A model generated the notes under the pieces. It was not told where the DNA came from, did not search any database, and saw only the letters and a list, made by a program, of their open reading frames with translations. From positions 17,732,370-17,792,369 of the forward strand of contig NC_045140.1 of the NCBI RefSeq assembly GCF_008831285.2: a stretch of DNA of 60,000 bases. Reading direction: 5' to 3'. How positions within the stretch are numbered: the first letter of the stretch is position 1; every line of letters starts with the position of its first letter. The stretch is from Nymphaea colorata (taxonomy: Eukaryota; Streptophyta; Magnoliopsida; Nymphaeales; Nymphaeaceae). Below are positions 39,600 to 51,777 of the stretch, in pieces. Both the position numbers and the translations under genes were made by a program.

Positions 39600-39786
39600 T
39601 AGGGGCGTGAGTATGAATTTTTCATCGCAGGAGCTGAACAATAATTTCAAAATTTTGATAAATGCCGAAATATAAGTTTTCAAATTTTTTAATGTAGGTT
39701 AAACTCAAGTTTCTATAATTTATAAATAAAATTTTGATTTTTTTCAAAACCTAAGAGAAAGGGGCCATGGCCTCTGCCGCCCCCTG
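39600..39786. mobile_element. 187-bp hAT-like MITE, same family as 25557-25747
   Basis: The left end taggggcgtgag and right end gccgccccctg form a short imperfect inverted repeat. The interior shares aattttgata/ttttcaaatttttta words with the copy at 25557. Flanks catatggc (39592-39599) and cgtatggc (39787-39794) agree at 7 of 8 bases, a target duplication of hAT length. It carries no coding sequence. Confidence 0.75.
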
Positions 39787-40469
39787 CGTATGGCCTAGCT
39801 AGACCAACAGAGTAATTAAACAGCCAAAGAATTAAATAGCCATGAAAGCACAATTAATTGCACCCAATGCTGGACTTGGGACATTAGTATATTTACTTTT
39901 AATTGCTCGTCAATGTTGAATCGTGGTCGGGCATGCATGCACGCGCCGATCAAAATAATGCTGAAAGAGATATCTGAACCATGGTTAAGGTCAATTGTTT
40001 CTGGCTGTTTATGCTTTCATACGGTAGGATTTTCAAAAATTATACTTTCTTCATGAAGCTTGAGACTAATTAATCAAGGACATGGGTACATCAAAGACAG
40101 ATTTTCTTTGAAGTAAAAGCTATCCTTGAGACATTATGTTGCTTCATCAATTACCCATAACATATTAATTTAACACACACACACATATACATACATACAT
40201 ACATATTAATAGCAAACGATCAAGTATTGTTGAGTTAATACTTGATTCTAGAGATGTTGTTGCACAAATGCATCACCTACGTACAATGGAGAGAGTGAGA
40301 GAGAGAAAGAATGGCACTCGTATTTTTTTTTTCTTAAGGTTTTCTCTTTATATAAAGGATATATATCTATGTTTTTGGAAGGTTGTGATAAGGAATCGAT
40401 GAAGTGTGTGTTCGTGAATTACTTTATAAAATTTGGGTAGATAAATGTAAATCTGAAGAGTTAGGCAGT

Positions 40470-40722
40470 CCTTCAAATTAGGCCTCTGTCCGGCCGGACG
40501 TCCAAAACCCAAGCCCAACCTCGGGCTCGATGCCTGAAACCCAAGCTCAAACCCAACCTGATTACAAAACAAAAAAAAACATTTTAATAATTAAATATAT
40601 ATATATTATTAATTAAAAATAATATTTAAAATCTATCGGGCCTAACTGGGTACCCATCCGGCCAACCTGGGCTGGCCCAGACTGGTTTTTTATGGGCCCG
40701 GGATTGATGCCCACCTCTACTT
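40470..40722. mobile_element. Remnant of a GGCCC-rich hAT-like non-autonomous element
   Basis: Read on the minus strand, the right edge begins gtagaggtgggcatcaatcc and continues with GGCCC-type words, an arrangement common at the ends of non-autonomous hAT-like plant elements (a gggtgggca start). A similar word set is at 1262-1475. The other terminus and a target duplication cannot be seen. Confidence 0.4.
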
Positions 40723-41182
40723 GAAATATATAAAGATTAAGCAGTTTTAATGTCCTAAATTGGTGCAGTTTAAGTTTGATCCACAATGAGATCTATTTTG
40801 GTTACATGTATGTTGAAAACTTCCATCTAACCATGATCAATTTTGGAACAAGGCAAAGTTGTACTAATTTTACACGGATTGACAGATTTTTCTTTTGTAT
40901 TCACCCGTATTAATCTTTGGTTCTATAATGCGAGGTTAACTTTAGCATTTTTTTGATGGTAGAACTCAAAATTTTAGGATAAGATGATATGCCTGACTGA
41001 ATAATATGTGCATATTTCTTGCTAGTCAAGTACAAATTAAAGAGCTACTGTATATTTGGAACATTTTGTTTTAAGGATGGACAGGCCCCGGGGCTTGTGC
41101 ATAACTAATTGGATCAGTGGCTGTTCAAGAAAAAAAATATTAAGGAAAAACTCTTTAAGAATGAACAAAAAATTAACCTCAA

Positions 41183-41361
41183 GGTGTTTGACTTAAGTAC
41201 TGGCTGAACTCTTGATTAGTAAACAGCTGGTCGTTAGTTCGATTCACAATAACATCAATCCTTGGAAGCGCACATTGGAAGACTCACAGTTTTAACTTTT
41301 ATGCTGCCGAGTGAAGGACTAAGTTTCTTGGTGGAGTGCGATTTTCACCAAGTCAAACACC
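41183..41361. mobile_element. 179-bp inverted-repeat element (MITE candidate)
   Basis: A perfect 12-bp inverted repeat, GGTGTTTGACTT at 41183-41194 and AAGTCAAACACC at 41350-41361, bounds the segment. Inside is ggtcgttagttcgattcaca near 41230, which contains a GTTCGATTC word like a polymerase III B box, so a tRNA-derived origin is an alternative. No target-site duplication is evident. Confidence 0.5.
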
Positions 41362-42184
41362 AAATAATTTATTTAATTTTTTGATGTTGGTAGGACGAAC
41401 CCTAACCCAGTTAATATATCTACAATGTAGTGCTCTCCTAGTAGCTTGCATTATAAAAATGTTATAGAAAATCTTTCAAATAAAAGTTTTTGTGAATCCC
41501 AAAGAACATTCAATGAGGAGGAGGATCAATCTGGTCTCGCGAGAAGGTAATTTTTTTATATTTATTATTAATTAAAACTGCATTTGAGCTGAGAGACTTG
41601 GTTCACGATCACCCAAAGTCAAGAAAACCTAATGGCTAGTAGCCGAGTACCCAATCTTAGGACTTATTTATGCTTCGGAAAAATAAAATTTCACATAAAA
41701 AAAAGTAAGCACTAATTTTGAAAAATAGGTAACTCGGGCACCGTTTTTGAAGATCCGCCAGAAGGGAGGGATCATTTGAGAAAATGACAACTGGTTTTTG
41801 AACTTCAACTTCGGTTGGATCTGGGTTGGTAAGGAACTGCGCGAGCAAGAAACCCGACTTCTTGGCGACGGCAGAGAACGCCACTCCCGACCAAAATAAT
41901 TGCAAGTCAGGAACTCCGATTGAAGTTGAACGCGAGTCGCGACCGTTCCCATCGCCACCGCCATTCCTCCTCCACCATTGCAGCCGCCGGTTGACGACGG
42001 CGCCATTCCAGGAAGTGCCAATTCTTTTTGCACTTCGTTCTGTGGTTCAAACTCGCTTGTTTCCAAAGACAATGATGGGTGCAGTTGAAGAGAAGAAGCA
42101 GATCGGTCTGAGAGTAATCTGATCCCCTGATATTGAAGGTCGAAAACAGCCTCGTCGCTCCGTAGGCTCAGTTGGTTGGTGACG

Positions 42185-45100
42185 ATGGTTAGCGGCGGGA
42201 GGATCTTCGAATACTTTGTCGTCTGTGGGATCGGGCCGGAAATCCGCTCGCTCGATGGGAACAAGGGGTATCAGGGAATGGGCGTCATGTACATGCCTTC
42301 CTTTCTAGACCAGTTTCCACATTCGAAAGAGTCGACCTATCCCCCGCCTCCTCCTCAATTGCCAACAGTAATTTTCTGCTCCTTTTCTTTCGATCTTCTT
42401 GGTATTGCCGTTTTATATTTGATCTTGTTAATCTGGCTTCGTACGTATGGTGGACATTGATGCGATGGTGCTGATTCTTTTGGTTCGTGCTGCAATTAGG
42501 TAGTAGGAGAATCTTTTTCTTTTTCCCTTAAGGTTATTGGTAGATGGGACAGTCTGATCACAAACATAAAAAAAATGAGAAATTTTTTTTATTGGTCATG
42601 ACAATGAAGTTCTCCATACTGGTAGAGCATGACATTGCTGCGCAGATGGTGTAACACGCCCAGTTCTTTTGTCCAACAACGGCGCATGATGTGTAGTGTT
42701 TTCGTAGAATCTAGTACCAATAATGCTGATGAGATGCAGAATTAGTCATTTTCTACAACATGGTGGCTGGTGAACATTATTGAGCTAAAGAAATTCAGGG
42801 TTTTATGTTTACGGCACATGTTGGAAGAATCTTGGTGAAAGCTGGTCTTCTAGAAGCATATTCAGGATTATAGTCTTAGGGCTTGTATTTGGAGAATTGA
42901 TCACTGCCGATTCAGGGTTCATCTCGAAGTTTGTGCATAAACAGGAGAATTTTTCTGCCTTCTGAACGTTAGTGGTGTTGTGTTTCGATCAAATTATTTT
43001 TTAGTGGAGGCAGAACTTAGACCAGAAAAATTATATCTTGATAATGTTATGAAATTATCCCCAGATATTTCTGAGATTTTCTCAAGATTTTTTCCAAAAG
43101 AATCTTTTATATCCTTAACTGCCTGTACGTAAATTTATTTATTTATTTTGGTTTTAGTTGTGTTTCTAACACTTATGCTTGTCTCTTATTTTGTCTGCAT
43201 GAAAATACTAAAATCTAGATAACCTATCATCCGATGATTTACTTATATATATTTTTTAAAGATATAAATCTTCTAAGAAGTATCCACACCTTGAAAAGAG
43301 CTACCTAAGGTACCTTGACAAAAAAATTGCCCCGAAACAACTCGAACAAAAACAAACATTTGAGATAAGATATTCAACATTTACAACCGGCCAATAGTTA
43401 ACAAACTCAGCATATATGTAATTATGTATAATTGTATATATTATCTAAAACTAAAAGTCCAAAACCAAAGAACCCATTGCTCTAAAATAAGTGGTTAACT
43501 GTACCTGAAGCTGAGCCTAATCAGCTTTATCTTTTCACGCACAATATCTAAATTTAATAAGTGCATAATAACTCTAATCTTTATTATACCAATTGATTAG
43601 AAGATTCACATCAGAAGTTATGTAGTTGGTACTTGGTAACCAATCGCTGCATTGATTACACAGAACTCAATACTTAGTAAATTTTTACCCATGCAGAACT
43701 CCAGCCAACAACTAGGTGAGCCTTAAAGGATAAAGATTTGCATATGGTTCATCTTAGTTAGAAGCCTGGTCTAGTATGCGAATGGCTCAAGCTCTGAAAT
43801 TTCTGAGCTCAGGTTGCCATAAATTGCTGGAATCAAGTAAATTCAGCATACACGAATCATCATTTCTAGCGTCTGTTCTCATCTTCAGGCCTATCAAAAC
43901 ACATCCATGAGTATCAAGTCTCTAGTATTTATCTCAATCTTAAACATGACTTCACCATTGAGCAAGTGAAGGATAACATAGGGAGGTGATGATAGAGATT
44001 GGTAGTCATCACAAATTTCATGGATCAGTTACATATTTACATAAGTATAAACTATAAATAACCCTTCATCAGGAATTGAACCGTGGTTCTTAGTAACCTA
44101 TCTCAGATTTGATGTATGGTCATATGGTTTAGAAGAAGTAATCCTCAGGTCATTATTGATGTCCGATGGTACTACTTTCTACATCATAGCAGTAAGGGTG
44201 GCAAATAGGTAATAAACTGGAAAAGTATAATGTCAATGGATGTGTAATCAGTTGGGCCCATGAAGGGGCGTAGTCAACTGATTTGGTCAACTAGTCAACA
44301 AGTAGTCATTGACCAACTAATTCCCAAAGTGGATATCTTTTTTAAAGAAATATGATTTCAACCATCAAATGTAAAAATTTACTAAGTTTCCTCTTTTTTA
44401 ACAGTTCTCCTTCAAACTACCTTCAGCCTCATTTCTTTTAATTAGCTTTTTTTTAATCTACATCCAGCCTCTATTGTGTGTTATTCTCTCACACTCTCTC
44501 TCTAAAATGTGTATCTCTCTTTGTATTTATAACATTTTTGTGCTGTGTACTTATTAGTTATATACGCACACACAAAAGCACACAGGCAAGTACTGGTTAT
44601 GGAAATGCATATGAGGCATGTGATTCTTGGAAAAGTACTGTAAGCCATAAGGAGCTTCTTGACTCTCATGTGAAAATTGATCTTGCTATGGAAAGCATTT
44701 ACTTTAAGTAGAATGAAATTCTATGTGATGTACGTTATGGCAGTAATGGTAGTTAAGCTATATCCCGTAAGGAAATGTCGATTTTTTGAGAATCACTTTT
44801 TGTAGGAAATAATGTTAAAAGTTTGTTTCCATCTCATCTATCAATGAGATGGTTCTTTTACCTTTAATTGTTTTATTGTCTGTGTTGTGTAAAGAGGCTT
44901 ACTTGGCAATCATTCTATGCTAGTATACTATACTCTATCTGGTGATGTTGTATCCTTTCATATTGTGATTGGTGGGGATATAATTGGAAACACTAATCCT
45001 GATAAAAGTTGTGTGTTTATTAAGGCTTAGTTTTGTTAACACGCTGTAGTGTAACAGATGTTAGTTGGATGACTGTGAAGCAATGCTTCTGACATGCAAT

Positions 45101-48100
45101 AGGTTGTTATTTAGAAAGCTGTTCTCTTGAAATTGATCTACAATATATATAGGCTCTTTGAGATGCCAGATTTATTTTCCATATTGCAGTGTGTTCTTCC
45201 AGCTGGTGTGGAGTTTTATTCTTCCGGTCCTAATTCAAAGGATTTATCAACATTCCCAAGGAGCTATCCAATTGTTCTGACAGGTATGCTACAGGAGCCA
45301 TTTATTTTTCTAGTTGTTCTTTTCATGAATAATGCCTTGAATAATCTTAGGCAAGTTATTAGTCTGACAGGATGACCTAATAAATCGTGGATGCTGATAA
45401 AGGGTGTTTCTTTTCCATGTATTAAATTGGCTGTATCTTGCTTCCAACTATGATCTAATCTACTGAAAAAGTGGAGTTCGTGGGTCTGGCATAAAAAACA
45501 TCCAGTTGATGCTGATGAGAGGCTAGACAAGTGAAATGATGCAAGTGGAAGACCAGAAAACGTGCTTCACTTTTGTTTCTTGAATGCATAAAACCAAATG
45601 AAGTAGTGAGAACAATCATTTAAACAAATTCAAACAGGAAATGGGCTTGGTCTAGCAAACATGTCTCCTGATTTTAAGTTGCAGGACTAAGGAAATGCAT
45701 AAACATTGGCAAATGACATCTCCTGCCCCTCCCTCTTTTTCTTTTTTTGCATTTTAGTATTATATTTCTTATCTCAGATAATGGGACCTGTTATTTAATT
45801 TCGTTAGAGACCATGTTAGTTACTGATGCAACAACCACACAAAGTTGCTAGTTCAAACTGGCAATGCAGATGTTGCTTATTTTCGGTCAGGCTTGACCTG
45901 CCTGATTCCACTTTCTCTTCCCCTTAATTTTTCTTTCCCTAAAGAAAGGTGGACACAGAAAAGTGAAGCGAATAAGAATAGAATTGGAAATATGTCAGGG
46001 AAAAATATGAAAAAAGTAAGAAATAGAAAGGATGAAGTACCATTGTCACAAATGTTGTTCTTGGGTTTTTAGTGGTAAAGTTTTCCTTTGGTATTAGTTT
46101 TTTTTTTCCGGGTGAGCGAGAGAGTCAATCGCACCGCCCGAATGAAGCCCGAAGGCCCCCCCCCCCTTCCCCCTGCCTTCGGGGTCCTGAGCTGCGTCGG
46201 TGTCAGTGATAGAACAGGACACCCTTCAACTTGGATGTCGTGCCCTACCGCCTTAAGACATAGGAGCATAGCGCTCACGGGAATCGAACTAGAAACCTGC
46301 CTTATACAAGCCTCTAGTCCAACCAGCTACGCTATGCCCCTTGAGGCTTCCTTTGGTATTAGTTGTGAAATCTGCTTTCTTAGGAAAAGTTTTTGGGCAG
46401 AATTTTTACAATATAAAGAGTAATATGAAAGTTTAAGTTTCTTTTACTAATTTCTTAAAAAAATGTTTAGGTTCAAAATGTTTAATACAATGTTAAAAAG
46501 TCTTCAAAATTTCAAGAATATAATTATTTTTTCTGGAAAAAGCAAAAAGATGTAAAAAAAATGTGGTGTTTTTACTTTTTATTTTGTCATTCTTTTTTTA
46601 AATATGGTAGCCTTTTCATTCTTTTCCAGCTTTGATTATTTTTCCATTTTTTAATGCAATACTGTAAAAGGAAAGAAAATCCAGACATATGAAAGAGAAG
46701 AAGAAAATAGATACGCAACAGTCTTGGCCCTTAACTTAAGTGTCACCAAATTTATTCTTCCATGTAAAGTTCAACTTATTGTGCTAGGGAGATGAAGAAA
46801 AAAGAAAAGCAACTGCAGGAAAGAGGATGATGCCTTTGATTAGTCCTTGTGCTTTTGTATAGGTTGCTATTGTTACTTGTTGAATCATGAAATGACAAAA
46901 TCTACATCTTATAGTTTTGTAGTATTATCTTGGTTTCATATTTCCTTACGATAGAAGCACTATACTTGATAACAACACAAATGGACACATAAGTCCTTTT
47001 TTGTCTTCACTTGGCTATAATATTTTTTTTGCGTGCCAAGTAAAATTTGTAGTTCTTTGAAGAAACAAAGTTCTCCATGTATGTGTACTATTTGCTCTTT
47101 TAATTGTTAAAATGACATCTTTTGGATCATTTCATCTGTACTAAAGCAAACTCACTTACAGAGGGAGATGGATCCAAAATTTATGTATCCTGCATTGCAT
47201 TCCGTGATCCTGTCAGTGAAGACATTGCTGAGGCTTACCGCATCCCTCCAAATTCCTATGCTGATAAATGCATCTGTCTTGTTTCTCGATCGCCCAGTTT
47301 TCACGTCCTCCGTGAAGCTTTAGAGGAATTGTTTAACCTTTGTTTTTCTTCTGCTGGAAGTAGGTACATTATTTCAATTTGCGTGAATTTTATAATATCC
47401 GAATACTGTGATTTTTCTGCACTTAGTGCTGAAGATGTAAACTGAGATTGGGATGAGATAGTTCCTGTTTTCTACTTCTTTATCTGAAAATCGTCATGAT
47501 TACACATAATCTATCCATGCTGCTTGGGTGTCATTGGAGATTGTGGTTACAATTACAGCTGGTACCTCAACATTCAGATTTTTTCCATTTTGACTCTTTC
47601 CGTTTTGAAATTGATTTTAGCAAGCCGCTGTGGGATGTTGTTGCACATATGGTACTGAATGTTCCTTTGCCAACACCTGGAAAGGATCGAGTCTTATTTG
47701 CAGTTGAGAACTGTCTCCTTTGCATCGAAGTTCCTCCAAAAGATGGCCTACCCCATGCTGATGTGAGTATGTTTAATTTTATGGTTCTGCTGGTTTCCTG
47801 AGTATGCGAACTTGCTTTGGAATTTTCTTGGTCACTTTTTGGTGGTTACATTCTATACATCAAAAGGAACATGATATTACTTCATTATGCCTTGCAGATC
47901 TCGTTTCAGCCACTGGTTCAATGCTTGGATGTTGACAATTTCATCCGCTTTTTTACTGCTGTCCTGCTTGAAAAACGGATCTTAATCCGAGCTAACACGT
48001 CAGTTTCTTTCTTGGGCTATCTTGTATTATTTTTGCTAGGTTCTTGGCATGTAAGCTTAGTATTGCAACTAGTTGAGGTTGAGAAATGCATGTGCTCTTA

Positions 48101-48152
48101 CCAAGCTTAATCATTCTCCTTCGAGGAGAAGGTCCTGGTTGAATTTTTTTCT

Positions 48153-48189
<37 letters not shown>

Positions 48190-48568
48190 AAAGCGTTTTT
48201 TCGAAAAAAACGTGATAAATTAAACAGCATTTTAAAACAAAAAAAACACATTTTTTTGAAAAAATGTTAAAAACAAAAAAACATGTTTTTAACGTGTTTT
48301 TCGCGTTTTTTTTTTTACTTTTTTCGTTTTTTAGTTTTTTTAATGCTAAACAGTTTTTTTTTTTCATTTTTTATTTGTTGTAAATAATCTTATTTTTTTT
48401 TATGTTTGTGTTATTAGTTTCTCACTTATTTTATTTTTCTCCTATTTTTAGTTTTTTAAAATTTTTAAAAATTTTTAAAAATTTACCATATTTTTTCCTT
48501 TTTTACAAGCTTGTGGTATTATACCCGAAAAAAACCTTGCCGTTTAAAACTTCGAGACATTATTTGTG

Positions 48569-48620
<52 letters not shown>

Positions 48621-48698
48621 TTATGTGTGTTTGTGTGTCTTTACATATAATATACATATATATATATATTATATGTAAAGACACACAAACACACATAA

Positions 48699-48752
<54 letters not shown>

Positions 48753-51700
48753 ACACACACACACACACATACAAATATGTATATATATATAGATATTCAT
48801 CCCCTTTTGAATCATCTGTGGGCCCACTTCTCCCTCCTTGAACATAGAGACTAGCACAACAAGAGAGTTCAATCTCTTTCCTTCTCTTTAATATGTGTGT
48901 GTGTTTTGGGGTGGGATACTAATTTAATGAAAATATTCAATGTTTCGCTATGATATGTAAAATGATGTGAGTCATTGAATGTTCACCCATTTAATGAAAA
49001 AATTAGGCATGAGGAATGCCATATTTCTGAAGTATGCTGAGTACTGATAGATCTATGATAGATAGATACACAAATATGTACACCCACACAATCATCTGTG
49101 TAAATATGCATTAATATAGTGACAAATGTACATCAACATCATTCTTTGGATATTGGATCTTTATATGCTTTCATGCCTCCTGGTGCTTCTTTTCTGCTAT
49201 TGAAATTAATATGACAAAATGATCATTGTTTGTCAATAGCAGAAATAACATGCTTTCATGCCTCCTGGCATACCCCAGATCTCTTCTTTTTCCATGATAT
49301 ACAGTTTTTTGGAACTAATCAAACATTGGTTCCAGGTTCCAACTGACATGATATGTGGGTTGACCACATCCTTCTGATATATGCTTATTTTGCAAGTCTC
49401 CATGCAGGTATTCCCTTTTAACCTTGGTTTCAGAGGCCATTTGTCACTTGATCTATCCATTTAGGTGGCAGGTAAGCACTGTTAGAAAATATGTGTAAGT
49501 GCGCATATATATTTCAGGTTTATATACATACGTATATATAATCTGATATATACTTGTACATAGGACTCGCATGTATTCATTTTACGCATTTTTTTCTGTT
49601 TTGTATTTATTTTTATTTTTCTTTTGTAAGAGACGTTGGAGTCCCCAATGGCTACAATTCTAGCAGTTGGTCCTCCAACTGCTCCTTACTATCTTATTTA
49701 AAAGTTTAAGATCCTGTTATAACATATTTTTGGCGAGGCTATTTTACAACCCTTGTTCCTATTCGTAATGAAGTTTTTCATCCCATTCAGTTGTGTCTCT
49801 CTGTTGGGCTGTGGTGCCCTGTTGTGAGCTGCTGTACTTGCTTGTTTTTGGTGCCTTAGTGCACTGGATTGCTTGATTGCTGTATTGATATAGCAAGATG
49901 TTGGGCCTTGGTGCCTTTTGTGAGCTGCTGTGTTATCAGCAAGGTTTGGTGCTTTGATGCATTATTTCTCATATTGCTGAGTTGATTCTTGCTGTGAAGT
50001 ATATATTTGTATCTGTACTTTCCTTGAGGAGCTCGGGCATTGCAATCATGGATAGAGCTTTCAAAGGTCCTCATTTCCTAAGAAGCACCTCATATTACCT
50101 TTTTCTGGTGAATAGAGTTTTGTGGCTGAAGCATAAGGGCATGATGGAAATACATAGGCGCAAATGCAAGGTCATGTAGAAAAAGATATGCATATGAACT
50201 AGAGATTGCAAGCCTATATTCAGTTGCATGTACAAATGTATAAAAAAATGGCCAGACTTTGTTCTACTCATGAACCTCTGTTGCTTTCTTGTTTGCCTCT
50301 GAAGGTGTACTAGAATGCCATTACATTCACTTCCTCAACTTGAGATAAGTGCCATAAATTGTTTGTGGACTGGCCGACGTTGCCTTAACTTGTATAAGTA
50401 CAGCATCAATTTTCTCTTTCTCCTATCAAAAGTAAAAGTGGGGACAATATGTTACCAAAATCATACCAAGAACTGTGTAGTTATTTGCAGTAGATATTTG
50501 TAATGGTCATGGACATGTAAAACTGTATTGCATTTGTATGGTTCTATATTGTTTGTGGTTATTTAGGTAGAACATAAGTATTCATGTGTCTCCAACAGTC
50601 CAACATCCAAAAGATTTTCTTCTTATCCTTTGAAGTTTGGGTTTTGTAGCATGTCTATATTCCATTGCTATTTTTTAGTGGAGTGGACTACATTGATGCC
50701 CCAACACCATATATGATGGGTCTTCATTCAGGAGTGGACACATCTGGCCTTGCGATGGATGGAGTAAGTTGCTTCACTGCAAAAAAAGAATTGTATTTAC
50801 CCAATGGTTAAGGCACTAGCTTTATGCACGGTGTAGTTGCTGTTCTTATCTGTTTCCTTCCTGTTTGGTTATACTTCTTTTTAGTTATTCAGCTGATTCT
50901 GCTTATGATTCCTACCGATTTTTTCATTGTTATCTCGAATCCTGTAATCATCTGTGGTTGGAAATTTGTTTTTCTATGTTTCGTTGTTGGCTGTAATTTG
51001 AATATGTATGTACACATGATAGCAGCAACTACAAGCCCAACCATTTATTGACACTTTTTTTTTTAAACAATATGGATCACGTAACTTCTATGTATGAGTA
51101 AACTTGGATAATTTTGGAAAATTCTGATTTAATTTTCTGAATATGAAAAATAGGAGCAACCTTACAGCTATAAGATCATCTGGAGATTTCTAGATGTTTG
51201 ACTTCCATATGTGGGAGTGGATTAAAACCTCAAAGGTGCAAATATGGATGTGAAAAACATAATTAGTATTTGTAGGAGGAAAAAAAACACGAAATAAATA
51301 GTCACACGAGAAATGCAAAGCAACATAGACACCAAGTTGCTGAAGCAATAGGAGTGAAGATTGAAAATGCTGAACTGAACCAAAGAATGCACCTGGGCTT
51401 TAGTAAAGTAGTGAGTGATTCTAAAGGAAACTGAAGTAAGAAGGCATTGAATTATCAAGGTTGTTACTTTTATGCATCGGGAAGTCCCATCTTAATCATT
51501 GCAATGCTGAATGTTTATTTAAGATGTATATGTCATTTGGGCTGTGCACCCTCATAGATGTGATGCCAGTATGGGTGCCTGTAACGGCAAAATGATGCAG
51601 GCCAGCAGAGGAAAAAGGAGGAGGAGGAGTGCGCCTACTCGGCAGCAAAGGGGATGCAGCAGCAGTAGCAACGCCCAGTGGGTGGTAGAGGGGAGGCAAC

Positions 51701-51777
<77 letters not shown>

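Larger units (their letters stand above)
39787..42184. other. Intergenic and promoter/5' leader of SCD1
   Basis: It contains a hAT-like repeat remnant (40470-40722) and a 179-bp inverted-repeat element (41183-41361). From about 41800 to 42184 the DNA becomes GC-rich and probably holds the SCD1 5' untranslated region. A 198-codon minus-strand frame (42264-41668) overlaps this leader and the first coding exon and shows no domain, so I do not call it a gene. Confidence 0.5.

Noticed and set aside
41668-42264. Minus-strand open frame of 198 codons overlapping the SCD1 leader and first exon
   Set aside because: It has no recognisable domain and lies antisense to a conserved exon and a GC-rich leader, where long chance frames are common.
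46281-46334. Possible functional tRNA gene on the minus strand
   Set aside because: The A and B boxes are present but the body continues about 165 bases beyond the tRNA-like part to an A tail with flanking target duplications, so it is a SINE.
46088-46423. 111-codon plus-strand frame
   Set aside because: It reads antisense through the SINE and into the flanking intron, so it is not a gene.
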